Source of the DNA: Arthrobacter cryoconiti
Lineage (GTDB): Bacteria; Actinomycetota; Actinomycetes; Actinomycetales; Micrococcaceae
Assembly (NCBI RefSeq): GCF_020905375.1
Contig: NZ_JAJJBU010000019.1
Location: 62,001 to 126,000, forward strand
Reading direction: 5' to 3'
DNA length: 64,000 bases
Shown here: positions 35,651 through 44,369 of the stretch, piece after piece
Numbering within the stretch: the stretch's first letter is position 1
Layout: each line of letters opens with the position of its first letter
Notes under the pieces: generated by a model
The model's database searches: none
What the model was told of the DNA's origin: nothing
Seen by the model: only the letters and a program-made list of their open reading frames with translations
Translations under genes and position numbers: made by a program

Positions 35651-36058
35651 GTGGCCGTTAAGATTCGCCTTAAGCGCTTTGGTAAAATGCGTGCCCCGTA
35701 CTACCGCATCGTCGTCATGGACTCTCACGCAAAGCGTGACGGCCGTGCCATCGAGGAAATCGGCAAGTACCACCCGACAGAAGAGCCCTCGTTCATCGAG
35801 ATCAAGGGTGACCGTGCTCAGTACTGGCTCGGCGTTGGCGCTCAGCCGTCAGAGCCTGTTGCCAAGCTTCTGAAGATCACCGGAGACTGGCAGAAGTTCA
35901 AGGGCCTCCACGGTCAAGAAGGCACCTTGAAGATGAAGGCTCCCAAGGAAGCATTTGTTGCTCCCGAGGCCAAGAACCTCATCGTGAAGGAAGCCATCAC
36001 CAAGAAGGCCAAGAAGGCCGACTCCGATGATGCTGCTGAGACCACCGAGGCCGAGTAA
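35651..36058 (+). CDS. rpsP: 30S ribosomal protein S16
   Basis: 135 residues from GTG 35651 ([22 protein letters not shown]), preceded by AGGAG at 35635-35639. The open frame extends 43 codons upstream without S16 similarity. The core of about 80 residues is standard ('[13 protein letters not shown]'); a Lys/Ala/Glu-rich C-terminal extension of about 50 residues is the actinobacterial form. First gene of the operon rpsP-khpA-rimM-trmD. Confidence 0.97.
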   Translation: MAVKIRLKRFGKMRAPYYRIVVMDSHAKRDGRAIEEIGKYHPTEEPSFIEIKGDRAQYWLGVGAQPSEPVAKLLKITGDWQKFKGLHGQEGTLKMKAPKEAFVAPEAKNLIVKEAITKKAKKADSDDAAETTEAE

Positions 36059-36059
36059 A

Positions 36060-36302
36060 TTGTTGGCCGAAGCACTGGAACACCTGGTCCGCGGGATTGT
36101 TGACTCTCCCGAGGATGTCAAGGTCGGCGTCAAGAACAACCGCCGAGGGGACTCCCTCGAAGTGCACGTTCACCAAGACGATCTTGGCCGCGTTATTGGC
36201 CGTCAGGGCAGAACCGCTCGTGCCTTGCGCACCGTGGTCTCAGCCTTATCCGACGGCGAACCGGTCCGTGTCGACGTTATCGACACCGACCGCCGCCGCT
36301 AG
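36060..36302 (+). CDS. khpA: KH-domain RNA-binding protein KhpA (YlqC)
   Basis: 80 residues from TTG 36060, one base after the rpsP stop; a longer open frame starts inside rpsP at 36027. The protein opens 'LAEALEHLVRGIVDSPEDV' and carries the KH core 'DLGRVIGRQGRTARALRTVV' near 49-68, with the GxxG loop. KhpA works with KhpB in RNA binding and cell-size control in other Gram-positives. GAGG inside the rpsP end can serve as ribosome site. The start codon is inferred from family length. Confidence 0.92.
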   Translation: MLAEALEHLVRGIVDSPEDVKVGVKNNRRGDSLEVHVHQDDLGRVIGRQGRTARALRTVVSALSDGEPVRVDVIDTDRRR

Positions 36303-36369
36303 CCAATTCGCGCAGGTCCATGTACCGCTCAGGCGGGACATGGCAAGGTTTCAGCACTAAAGCCACTGG

Positions 36370-36411
36370 TTTGGCCCCGGTACCATATATGGTGCCGGGG
36401 CCAAATTTTTT
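36370..36411 (+). terminator. Strong intrinsic terminator inside the rpsP-trmD operon
   Basis: Arms TTTGGCCCCGGTACCA (36370-36385) and TGGTGCCGGGGCCAAA (36390-36405) pair over 16 positions with one G-T mismatch, loop TATA, followed by six T (36406-36411). It lies between khpA and rimM, 34 bases before the rimM ATG, so rimM-trmD would need read-through or a further promoter. Confidence 0.85.
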
Positions 36412-36444
36412 CCCTTGTTTAAGCTCATATTTGGAGGAGTTCCC

Positions 36445-37005
36445 ATGCAGGTTCAGGTTGCCCGAATTGGTAAACCACACGGTATTCGCGGAGAAGTGAC
36501 GGCACTTGTCCTCACCGACGCACCCGATTCCAGGTTCGCCGTGGGTGCCGAATTTGCTGTGGAGTCCGGCAAGCTGGGCCCGCTGAAGGTGAGCAGTTCG
36601 CGCTGGAATAAGGACATCCTCCTGCTCGGCTTCGAAGGTACCTCCACCCGCAATGAGGCTGAGCTGCTCCGCGGTGCCGTGCTGGTCTTTGAATCCGAGG
36701 ATGATGAGGACGACGACGCCTGGTACGAACACGAGTTACTAAACCTTCAGGTGAGGGTTGGCTCGGAAGTGGTTGGCAAGGTGACCGGCCTACGTACGCA
36801 GGCCGTTCAAGACTTGCTGATAGTTACCGACACCGAGGGCGATGAGGTCCTGGTTCCGTTCGTGGACGAGATCGTTCCCGAGGTCAATCTTGAGGAACGC
36901 TACGTTCTCCTCACCCCGCCCGCAGGCCTGTTCACGGTGAACAAGGAAGTGAGCGTTGAGGAAGACGCGGGAGACGGGACCGGAGTCGAGGGAACACGCA
37001 AGTGA
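36445..37005 (+). CDS. rimM: Ribosome maturation factor RimM
   Basis: Assists 16S rRNA folding and 30S head assembly with S19. 186 residues from ATG 36445, which follows TTGGAGGAG; the ten codons upstream belong to the leader. '[16 protein letters not shown]' at the start and the PRC-barrel half ('[15 protein letters not shown]', '[27 protein letters not shown]' in part) are typical. Its stop overlaps the trmD start (GTGA). Confidence 0.95.
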   Translation: MQVQVARIGKPHGIRGEVTALVLTDAPDSRFAVGAEFAVESGKLGPLKVSSSRWNKDILLLGFEGTSTRNEAELLRGAVLVFESEDDEDDDAWYEHELLNLQVRVGSEVVGKVTGLRTQAVQDLLIVTDTEGDEVLVPFVDEIVPEVNLEERYVLLTPPAGLFTVNKEVSVEEDAGDGTGVEGTRK

Positions 37006-37805
37006 TACGTTTCGACGTCGTCAGTATCTTTCCCGAGTACCTGGCACCGTTGGATCTGAGCCTGATAGGTAAAGCCCGGACCGATGGACTATTAGAGCTA
37101 AACGTTCACGATCTGCGCACGTACACGAAGGATCGCCACCGTACCGTGGATGACACCCCGTACGGGGGCGGAGCCGGCATGGTCATGAAGCCCGAACCGT
37201 GGGCGCAGGCCTTGACGGAGATCGCAGAGACGTCGCCGGCCTCCGTTCCAGAGCGCAAGCCCACGCTAATCGTGCCTTCACCCGCCGGTGAGGTTTTCAC
37301 CCAAAAGCTGGCCTACGAACTTTCCGAAGAGGTTCATCTTGTCTTCGCCTGTGGTCGCTATGAAGGCATAGATGAACGCGTGCTGGAATGGGCAGGCGAA
37401 CAATTTACCGTCCGTGCGGTCAGCCTCGGTGATTATGTGCTCAATGGTGGTGAAGTGGCGGTCTTGGCCATGGTGGAGGCAATCGGGCGCTTGGTCCCAG
37501 GCGTGGTGGGAAACCCCGAATCCCTCATCGAGGAATCGCATTCGGACGGGCTGCTCGAATATCCCGTTTACACGAAACCCTCGAGCTGGCGTGAACGTGA
37601 GGTCCCTGAGGTTTTGCTCAGCGGAAACCACGGCAAGATTGCTAAATTCCGCCGGGAACACCAGCTTCGCCGCACTGCGACGCGCCGTCCTGACTTGATC
37701 GATGCCTTGGATGTGTCCAGCTTCAGCAAGACGGAACGCAATATCCTTTGGGAACTTGGTTACGCCGTCATTGAGGGTCGCGCAGTGCTGCGCGGGGACG
37801 ATTAG
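37002..37805 (+). CDS. trmD: tRNA (guanine37-N1)-methyltransferase
   Basis: Adds m1G37 to tRNAs to prevent frameshifting. 267 residues; SPOUT knot motifs '[17 protein letters not shown]' near 50-66, '[15 protein letters not shown]' near 110, '[20 protein letters not shown]' near 140. GTG start overlapping the rimM stop by four bases. rplS follows after a 211-base spacer. Confidence 0.97.
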   Translation: MIRFDVVSIFPEYLAPLDLSLIGKARTDGLLELNVHDLRTYTKDRHRTVDDTPYGGGAGMVMKPEPWAQALTEIAETSPASVPERKPTLIVPSPAGEVFTQKLAYELSEEVHLVFACGRYEGIDERVLEWAGEQFTVRAVSLGDYVLNGGEVAVLAMVEAIGRLVPGVVGNPESLIEESHSDGLLEYPVYTKPSSWREREVPEVLLSGNHGKIAKFRREHQLRRTATRRPDLIDALDVSSFSKTERNILWELGYAVIEGRAVLRGDD

Positions 37806-38016
37806 TCCACAGAGCTGAACATGTGGCAAAATATATAGATGTGCCTGACTGGGCTCGTCCCTGCCATAGGGGGAACGGCCGTCAACAGGGCAGCACACCG
37901 GGATTCCATCAGTGAAAACCGGTCTTTCATCTTTCGGTTCTCTTGGTTGGTTTGCGCCATCCAGCGAGTCCGTGACACAAAGTAAATGACCTGTGGCGTT
38001 TACCTGGAGTGAGAAA
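37806..38016 (+). promoter_or_regulatory. Leader region of rplS
   Basis: This 211-base spacer has an AT-rich AAAATATATAGAT near 37830 that could be a -10 region and a purine-rich GGAGTGAG just before rplS. Partly complementary runs (CGTCCCTGCC, GGGAACGG, AACCGG/CGGTT) may fold. A separate rplS promoter with a structured leader is plausible but not shown. Confidence 0.3.
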
Positions 38017-38376
38017 ATGCATCTTCTCGATTCTGTTGACGCAGCTAGCCTGCGCAGCGACATCCCCCCCTTCCGTGCCGGTGACACCCTCAATGTTCAC
38101 GTGAACATCATTGAAGGCTCACGCTCACGTGTTCAGGTATTCAAGGGCTTCGTCCTTGGCCGCCACGGCGATGGCCTCCGCGAGACCTTCACGGTTCGCA
38201 AGGTCTCCTTCGGCGTCGGCGTCGAGCGTACCTTCCCGGTACACTCCCCGGTCCTGGACAAGATCGAAGTTGTCAGCAAGGGTGACGTTCGTCGCGCCAA
38301 GCTGTACTACATGCGTAACCTTCGCGGCAAGGCTGCAAAGATCAAGGAAAAGCGCGACAACATCCCCGCTAAGTAA
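38017..38376 (+). CDS. rplS: 50S ribosomal protein L19
   Basis: 119 residues from ATG 38017 ([19 protein letters not shown]); an in-frame upstream start at 37993 falls in the ribosome site GGAGTGAG. Conserved '[25 protein letters not shown]' body and '[13 protein letters not shown]' near 68. L19 sits at the 30S-50S interface. A terminator-like hairpin begins 26 bases after the stop, inside lepB. Confidence 0.97.
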   Translation: MHLLDSVDAASLRSDIPPFRAGDTLNVHVNIIEGSRSRVQVFKGFVLGRHGDGLRETFTVRKVSFGVGVERTFPVHSPVLDKIEVVSKGDVRRAKLYYMRNLRGKAAKIKEKRDNIPAK

Positions 38377-38391
38377 CAGGGGACTCGCACT

Positions 38392-39051
38392 TTGAACCAA
38401 GCAAAACGCCAGCCCAGGAAACTGGGCTGGCGTTTTGTTGTTCTGGCCATCGTGGTGATGTTTTTGCTCACCGCTGTGGTCAGGAATGTGTGGGTGGACG
38501 TGTATTACATCCCGTCAGCATCCATGGAGCCGCTGCTCCAAAGCGGAGATCGCGTCTTGGTCTCACGGATGGACTTTGCTAGTACCCCAATCCAGCGCGG
38601 GGACGTGGTTGTTTTTGACGGGCGTGGTTCATTTGAGCCATTGAATTCCGGATTGGGCCAGCTCACGGATTCTGCCGTCGGATTCGGGCAATGGTTGGGT
38701 CTGGTCCCCAACAACAACATCTACGTTAAGCGAGTCTTGGGTGTGGCTGGGGACACCGTGAAATGCTGTTCTGCCGCGGGGTTGCTTGAAATCAATGGAG
38801 TCCCCATTACTGAGAGTTACCTGTATCCCGGGGACCTGCCCAGCGAGTTGAAGTTCGAAGTGAGTGTCCCACAGGGTAAATTATGGCTCATGGGTGACCA
38901 CAGAGACGTCTCTGCAGATTCGCGGTCGTTGCTTGGCGCGCCTGGCGGCGGACTCATCTCCGCCAGCAGGGTCATCGGCCGGCCCTGGGCTACAGTTTGG
39001 CCGTTGGGCCGACTTCACGTGTTGGAGTCCGACCCCGTTAACGCTCCGTAG
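38392..39051 (+). CDS. lepB: Type I signal peptidase (first copy)
   Basis: Cleaves signal peptides on the outer membrane face. 219 residues: basic head 'KRQPRKLGWR', one membrane segment (about 14-34), catalytic Ser44 in 'IPSASMEPLL', Lys113 in 'YVKRVLGVAGD', and box E 'WLMGDHRDVSADSR' near 165. Only a TTG (38392) gives the basic head. The first 16 codons double as a perfect hairpin, see the terminator entry. A paralogue follows 59 bases later. Confidence 0.92.
   Translation: MNQAKRQPRKLGWRFVVLAIVVMFLLTAVVRNVWVDVYYIPSASMEPLLQSGDRVLVSRMDFASTPIQRGDVVVFDGRGSFEPLNSGLGQLTDSAVGFGQWLGLVPNNNIYVKRVLGVAGDTVKCCSAAGLLEINGVPITESYLYPGDLPSELKFEVSVPQGKLWLMGDHRDVSADSRSLLGAPGGGLISASRVIGRPWATVWPLGRLHVLESDPVNAP
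38402..38440 (+). terminator. Terminator-like hairpin inside the 5' end of lepB
   Basis: Arms CAAAACGCCAGCCC (38402-38415) and GGGCTGGCGTTTTG (38424-38437) pair perfectly; inner A-T and G-C pairs close a GAAA tetraloop, giving a 16-bp stem followed by TTGTT. It has the form of an rplS terminator yet is translated as lepB codons 4-16. Confidence 0.75.
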
Positions 39052-39110
39052 GAAAGGACTAGTAGGAAACCGCTAGTTCCATCGTGTCAGACGAACTTTA
39101 AGGAAGCACC

Positions 39111-39986
39111 ATGCAGGAAAACGTGCCCGGCGGTCCAGGCGAGGATGGTGAACGGCTGCAGCCGGAGCGAGTGAACGAACCCGATTCCCGTGTAGCTCAT
39201 GACGATGGTGCCAGACACTTTGATTCTCCACGGCACGAAGACGTGCATACCGAGGCGACAGCCCTGCAACGCTTCACTAATGCGAGCTGGGCCTGGGGCA
39301 AAGAAATTGTCACGATCTTAGCCATTGCGGTCGTGCTGTCATTTTTGATCAAAACTTTCCTTTTTCGCGCTTTCTACATCCCTTCTGGATCCATGGAAAA
39401 CACTTTGCGCATTGACGACCGGATCTTCGTCAACCTGCTGGTGCCGGAGCCGTTTGCTCTCAAGCGCGGGGATGTGGTGGTCTTCAAGGACACTCAGGGT
39501 TGGCTGAAGCAGGCGGCGCCGAAGACTGGCCCGTTCACCTGGGTAGGTGATGTGGCGACGTTCGTCGGCCTTGCCCCTGATAGTTCCGAACAGCATTTGG
39601 TCAAAAGGGTGATTGGCTTACCGGGGGACCATATCAAGGGATCCACTGCGCAGGGGAAGATAACCATCAACGGTGCGGCCATCACCGAACCATATTTGTT
39701 TCCTGGCGCCAATCCTTCAGATATCACTTTTGATGTCACTGTCCCGGCCGGACATTTGTGGGTCATGGGGGACCACCGGAACAATTCAGAAGACTCGCGT
39801 GCCCATGAGGCCACTAGCGGGACAGGATTTGTCCCGATTGCCGATGTTGAAGGGCGCGCCGTTGTCATCGCCTGGCCGCTGGCTCACTGGGGAATTTTGG
39901 GTGACTATCCAGACGTGTTCGCTGACGTTCCTGCGCCGCAGTCGACCAGCCAAGGATCGCCTCAAAGTATTCCGGCGGGAAAATAG
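39111..39986 (+). CDS. lepB: Type I signal peptidase (second copy)
   Basis: 291 residues with a long charged N-terminal segment (1-60), a membrane helix at about 66-84, catalytic Ser94 in 'IPSGSMENTL', Lys165 in 'LVKRVIGLPGD', and 'WVMGDHRNNSEDSR' near 220. The ATG at 39111 follows AAGGAAG. Ser/Gln/Pro-rich tail. Tandem signal peptidases next to rnhB occur in several actinobacteria; they may divide substrates (inference). Stop shares one base with the rnhB start. Confidence 0.95.
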   Translation: MQENVPGGPGEDGERLQPERVNEPDSRVAHDDGARHFDSPRHEDVHTEATALQRFTNASWAWGKEIVTILAIAVVLSFLIKTFLFRAFYIPSGSMENTLRIDDRIFVNLLVPEPFALKRGDVVVFKDTQGWLKQAAPKTGPFTWVGDVATFVGLAPDSSEQHLVKRVIGLPGDHIKGSTAQGKITINGAAITEPYLFPGANPSDITFDVTVPAGHLWVMGDHRNNSEDSRAHEATSGTGFVPIADVEGRAVVIAWPLAHWGILGDYPDVFADVPAPQSTSQGSPQSIPAGK

Positions 39987-40663
39987 TGTCAATAGCGCCG
40001 CCCACCCTCTTATGGGAACGCGAACTTGCCGCACAGGGTTACACCTTGGTAGCCGGATGTGACGAAGTGGGCCGTGGGGCACTCGCTGGTCCGGTCAGCG
40101 TTGGCGTGGTCGTCATTAACGCCGCCACAGCGAGTGAACTGCCTGGGGTGAAGGATAGTAAGCTGCTGCGCGAGCCGGTCCGTCAGGCGTTGGTCCCGGC
40201 CATCGAAGAGTGGGCGTTGGCCCATGCGGTGGGCCACGCAGAGGCAGCCGAGATTGACGCCGTTGGTTTGATGGCGGCCCTTCGACTCGCCGGCACGCGC
40301 GCTCTGGCGCAAGTGGCTGCTGAATTGCTGCCCGGCTTTGTTATCCTTGACGGCAATCAGGACTGGCTTTCGGTGCCGGTCCAACCCGAGCTACGCTTCG
40401 GCGTCGAGGTTGCCGATGTGGAGATTCCCGGGGTGCCCATGACAGTGCAGACCCGCATCAAAGCGGACATGACGTGCCTTTCCGTGGCTGCTGCCAGCGT
40501 TCTGGCCAAAGTAGAGCGTGATTCCATCATGATTGAACATGCCACCAGCTATCCACAATTCGGTTGGGAACATAACAAGGGCTACGCCACGGCAGCCCAC
40601 CGCAGCGCCATTGCCGCCCACGGGCCCAATGACTTTCATCGGAAGAGCTGGCGATTGACCTAG
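39986..40663 (+). CDS. rnhB: Ribonuclease HII
   Basis: Removes RNA and single ribonucleotides from DNA duplexes. 225 residues, with the catalytic Asp26-Glu27 in 'GCDEVGRGALAGPV' and further motifs 'VKDSKLL', 'FVILDGNQDWL', 'VQTRIKADMTCLSVAAASVLAKVERD' (in parts) and 'YPQFGWEHNKGYATAAH'. GTG start overlapping the lepB stop (TAGTG). Confidence 0.96.
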   Translation: MSIAPPTLLWERELAAQGYTLVAGCDEVGRGALAGPVSVGVVVINAATASELPGVKDSKLLREPVRQALVPAIEEWALAHAVGHAEAAEIDAVGLMAALRLAGTRALAQVAAELLPGFVILDGNQDWLSVPVQPELRFGVEVADVEIPGVPMTVQTRIKADMTCLSVAAASVLAKVERDSIMIEHATSYPQFGWEHNKGYATAAHRSAIAAHGPNDFHRKSWRLT

Positions 40664-40723
40664 ATTTATGGTCCCACGCGTGCAGGGTTCGTGGGTGCGG
40701 CCCAAGTGATGCATGATGGAAGC

Positions 40724-41053
40724 ATGAGCGCTGAGGATTTGGAAAACTACGAGACCGACATGGAGCTTCAGCTCTACCGCGAATACCGTGACGTCGTGAA
40801 TCTCTTTAGCTATGTTGTTGAGACGGAGCGTCGGTTCTATCTGGCTAACCACGTGGATCTGCAAGCACGGGCGGCCGACGGCGAGGTCTACTTTGATCTG
40901 ACACTGCAGGACGCTTGGGTGTGGGATGTCTACCGCACCGCCCGCTTCGTCAAGAGTGTGCGTGTCATCACTTTCAAGGACGTTAACGTCGAGGAATTAA
41001 TCAAGTCTGATGATCTGCAGATCCCTAAGGACGGGGAGCTAGGCCACCTGTAG
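40724..41053 (+). CDS. DUF2469 domain protein
   Basis: 109 residues from ATG 40724 (GGAAG upstream); a start at 40691 would add 11 unlike residues. The sequence 'MSAEDLENYETDMELQLYREYRDVV' and 'FYLANHVDLQ' is the signature of DUF2469, a highly conserved actinobacterial family of unknown function, regularly found between rnhB and yraN as here. Acidic, soluble, no membrane segment. Confidence 0.93.
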   Translation: MSAEDLENYETDMELQLYREYRDVVNLFSYVVETERRFYLANHVDLQARAADGEVYFDLTLQDAWVWDVYRTARFVKSVRVITFKDVNVEELIKSDDLQIPKDGELGHL

Positions 41054-41182
41054 GCTTCGCCCCAAGCGCGGGCCCCCGTACCTCCCTCCACAGCGGGTGC
41101 CCGGGAGGGGACTGTCCACATTCTGCCCGACCCCACTTCTTCCAGTTATTCTCTTACGCCAGGCTTGAGCGTGGAGGCAGAG

Positions 41183-41539
41183 ATGAGATCAAAGGATGAG
41201 CTGGGTAGGGCCGGGGAACAGCTGGCAGCGGACTTTCTAGAAGATGCAGGGTTACGCGTAGTCGATGTCAACTGGCGCTGCACCGCCGGTGAAATAGACC
41301 TGGTGGCCCTGGACGGTGCGGATCTGGTGGTCGTGGAGGTAAAGACGCGGCGGTCCCTTCGGTACGGTGACCCACTGGAGGCAGTGACAGATGCCAAACT
41401 TCGGCGGCTGCGCACTTTGGCCGTGCTGTGGGCGCGTGAGCACCGCCATGTCATGGGTGCACTGCGCATAGACGCTGTTGGAATCGTCATGGATGGCCGC
41501 TCCACGCCACGGATTGACCATCTACGGGGCGTGGCATAA
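41183..41539 (+). CDS. YraN/UPF0102 family nuclease-fold protein
   Basis: 118 residues from ATG 41183, which stands six bases after GGAGG. Restriction-endonuclease-like core: 'LGRAGEQLAADFLEDAG', 'GEIDLVALDG' and 'LVVVEVKTRRS', i.e. the E-x(n)-D-x(n)-ExK pattern of Holliday-resolvase-like folds. Function unproven. Immediately followed by the comM-like gene (TAAATG), the common dprA-cluster order. Confidence 0.93.
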   Translation: MRSKDELGRAGEQLAADFLEDAGLRVVDVNWRCTAGEIDLVALDGADLVVVEVKTRRSLRYGDPLEAVTDAKLRRLRTLAVLWAREHRHVMGALRIDAVGIVMDGRSTPRIDHLRGVA

Positions 41540-43096
41540 ATGGGATTGGGACGGGCACTCTCCGTGGCTCTTGTAGGGCTCAATGGTCACGTGATTGAGG
41601 TCGAAGCCGACATCGGTCAAACCTTGCCAGCGTTTGTCCTGCTGGGACTGCCGGATGCGTCCTTGAATGAAGCCAGGGAACGGATCCGTTCGGCCGCACA
41701 GAATTCGGGAATTCCTTTGAGCCGGCGCAAAATAACGGTTAATCTGATTCCCGCGTCCCTGCCCAAACGGGGCTCCGGCTTCGATTTGGCGATCGTCATG
41801 GCGGCACTGAACGCTGCCGGTGACGTGCGTAGGACTGAGCGGACAGTGTTTCTGGCGGAGTTGGGCTTGGACGGGCGCCTCCGCCCGGTCCGTGGCGTAC
41901 TGCCTGCCGTTTTGGCCGCCTTCGGCGCCGGGTGCGTGGAATTCGTGGTGGCCGAGGCCAACCTTGCTGAGGCGCAGCTGGTCGCCGGTGCCAAAGTCCG
42001 TGGGTATGACTCATTGGCCCAGGTTGCTTTGGACTTTGAAGCCAAAGCGCCAAATCTTGTGCTCGGGAGCACCACATTCAACGACTCGTTGCTTGCTAGT
42101 AGGGCGCGCTCTGAGCCGGCCGGTAAGGGACACGCGGCCGTGGATCTCGCCGAAGTGGCGGGTCAGGCGGAGGCCAGGCTGGCTCTGGAAATTGCTGCCG
42201 CAGGGGGCCATCACCTGATGATGGTGGGCCCACCCGGGTCGGGGAAGACAATGCTGGCTGAGAGACTGCCGGGGCTTTTACCAGAGCTTACGGATCAAGA
42301 AGCTTTGGAAGTGACGGCCATTCATTCCCTTGACGATGCAGGGAACGGTGTGACCGCCCTGGTGCGCAGACCGCCCTATGAACGGCCTCACCATTCCGCC
42401 AGCACTGCCTCAATTATTGGCGGCGGCAGCGGCATCCCCCGCCCTGGTGCGGCCTCGCGAGCCCACAATGGCATCTTGTTTCTTGACGAGGCACCGGAAT
42501 TCGACATGCGGGTCCTGCAAGCTCTCCGACAACCGCTGGAGAGCGGGGAACTGGTCCTGCACCGCTCAGCTGGCACGGCAGCCTACCCGGCGCGTTTTCA
42601 GCTGGTGCTGGCTGCGAACCCTTGTCCTTGTGGCAAAGCCACTGGCAAGGGGATCGACTGCCAGTGCACACCCATGGCCCGGCGACGCTACTTTGGGAAA
42701 CTCTCCGGGCCGCTTTTGGACCGTGTGGACATTCAACTGCAGGTTAACAAGGTTCAGCTATCCCAGCTTTCAGATCAGACCCCACGGGAATCCACTGCCG
42801 TAGTTGCCCAACGTGTTCAACTGGCTCGCGATTGCCAGCGTGAACGGCTGATTCCCTTTGGTCTGGAGCACAACGCCGAGCTCACCGGGAAAATTTTGCG
42901 GGGCCCCTTACGGCTGCCGCCCAAAGACACTGAATTTGTGGACAGGGCCATGGGTGCTGGCATCTTGACCGCTCGAGGATATGACCGGGTGCTTCGCTTG
43001 GCGTGGACCGTGGCAGACCTCAATGGCCGGACCCACCCAGGGCCTGACGACGTCAGTCTGGCACTGACTTTACGACAACGAGGAGCGGGACAATGA
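41540..43096 (+). CDS. comM: YifB/ComM family Mg-chelatase-like AAA ATPase
   Basis: 518 residues: N-terminal ChlI-type domain (1-170, 'LGLPDASLNEARERIRSA'), AAA core with Walker A 'MMVGPPGSGKTMLAERL' near 228-244, Walker B 'NGILFLDEAPEFD' near 310, and a C-terminal Mg_chelatase_C part. ComM is a hexameric helicase aiding branch migration during natural transformation. The stop overlaps dprA by four bases. Confidence 0.94.
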   Translation: MGLGRALSVALVGLNGHVIEVEADIGQTLPAFVLLGLPDASLNEARERIRSAAQNSGIPLSRRKITVNLIPASLPKRGSGFDLAIVMAALNAAGDVRRTERTVFLAELGLDGRLRPVRGVLPAVLAAFGAGCVEFVVAEANLAEAQLVAGAKVRGYDSLAQVALDFEAKAPNLVLGSTTFNDSLLASRARSEPAGKGHAAVDLAEVAGQAEARLALEIAAAGGHHLMMVGPPGSGKTMLAERLPGLLPELTDQEALEVTAIHSLDDAGNGVTALVRRPPYERPHHSASTASIIGGGSGIPRPGAASRAHNGILFLDEAPEFDMRVLQALRQPLESGELVLHRSAGTAAYPARFQLVLAANPCPCGKATGKGIDCQCTPMARRRYFGKLSGPLLDRVDIQLQVNKVQLSQLSDQTPRESTAVVAQRVQLARDCQRERLIPFGLEHNAELTGKILRGPLRLPPKDTEFVDRAMGAGILTARGYDRVLRLAWTVADLNGRTHPGPDDVSLALTLRQRGAGQ

Positions 43097-44322
43097 ACGG
43101 CAGTGAGCGATCACATCACGAAGGAGCCATACAGTCTCCGCCTAGCCAAAGTCTCCGTGTGGCCAGGGCTGCACTGACAAGACTCATGGAGCCATCTGAT
43201 CTTGCTGGGATGGCGTTGATCGCAGTGGCGGGTCCAGAGGATGCTCTGGCATTCGTTAGTAGCGGGGCTTCCTCCAGTGCCGCCCTGGAACAGGAGATGA
43301 ATGCGGTACTCAATGATTCGGGAGTGCCGAGATGGCCGGGGCTTGCCGCTGCGTTGCTGAGATGGCGACCTAGGCTGACAGATCTGGCGCCCGAGCGGGA
43401 CCTGCGAGTTGTCGAGCGTTTGGGCGGACAACTCCTTGTCCCTGAAGACCCTGAGTGGCCAGTCGCGCTTTCAGAGCTGGAACTGAATGAACCCATTGCG
43501 CTCTGGGTAAGAGGCCGAGCATTAGTCATACCCGAACAAAAACGTTGCATAGCGCTGGTCGGATCCAGAGACAGCACCAGTTATGGCGCCAACGTTGCCA
43601 TGGAGATGGCGGCAACGCTAGTTCAGCGTGGCTTCACCATAGTGAGCGGAGGTGCCTATGGGATCGATGCTCAGGCTCACCGGGGTGCCATCGGGGCAGC
43701 CACCGGCCGGCAGTTTCTGCCAACTCTAGCGATTATGGCAGGAGGCGTGGACAGATTCTATCCAACCGGAAATGAGGACCTATTACGGGCCGTAGCAGAG
43801 AACGGCGCCATCGTTGCTGAAGTCCCGCCGGGTGCCAATCCCACGCGTTATCGCTTTCTGCAACGGAATCGCTTGATCGCTGCACTGTGTGAGGTCACTG
43901 TGGTGGTGGAGGCAAGATGGCGCTCGGGTGCACTGAGTACGGCCCACCACGCAGACGGACTGAGCCGGACGGTGGCCGCCGTGCCGGGATCGGTATATTC
44001 TGCGAATTCCGCGGGATGTCATCGCTTGTTGCGTGAGGGATCTGCCGTCTGTGTCACGGATGCTGCGGACGTGGCCGAGCTGGCAGGTGCTCCAGGAACC
44101 CAGCTGACTCCAGAGCAACTGGGTGCACCGGCGGTCCATGATGGATTGGGCGTTGAGGACCTTATGCTCTTGGATGCGCTGCCGTTGCGGTCTGTCACAT
44201 CCGTGGACAAACTCACCATTGTGGCCGGAATTGGCGCCACAGCCGTGCTTGCCGGACTGGGGCGGCTGGAACTCTTGGGGCTAGCAGAAAGGGCGAACTC
44301 AGGCTGGAAAAGAAGGTGTTGA
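43093..44322 (+). CDS. dprA: DNA-processing protein DprA
   Basis: Loads RecA onto incoming single-stranded DNA. 409 residues with the Rossmann-like DprA core: 'ALVGSRDSTSYGANVA' near 154, 'IVSGGAYGIDAQAHRGA' near 184 and the 'RFLQRNRLIAAL' motif near 254. A C-terminal winged-helix-like part follows. The fold is complete and no break is seen. ATGA overlap with comM; the stop region overlaps the possible xerC start. Confidence 0.95.
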   Translation: MNGSERSHHEGAIQSPPSQSLRVARAALTRLMEPSDLAGMALIAVAGPEDALAFVSSGASSSAALEQEMNAVLNDSGVPRWPGLAAALLRWRPRLTDLAPERDLRVVERLGGQLLVPEDPEWPVALSELELNEPIALWVRGRALVIPEQKRCIALVGSRDSTSYGANVAMEMAATLVQRGFTIVSGGAYGIDAQAHRGAIGAATGRQFLPTLAIMAGGVDRFYPTGNEDLLRAVAENGAIVAEVPPGANPTRYRFLQRNRLIAALCEVTVVVEARWRSGALSTAHHADGLSRTVAAVPGSVYSANSAGCHRLLREGSAVCVTDAADVAELAGAPGTQLTPEQLGAPAVHDGLGVEDLMLLDALPLRSVTSVDKLTIVAGIGATAVLAGLGRLELLGLAERANSGWKRRC

Positions 44323-44369
44323 CCCGTGGGTGGCTTGCTCGAGCGGGCGCAACAGCGCACAGTGGGAGA

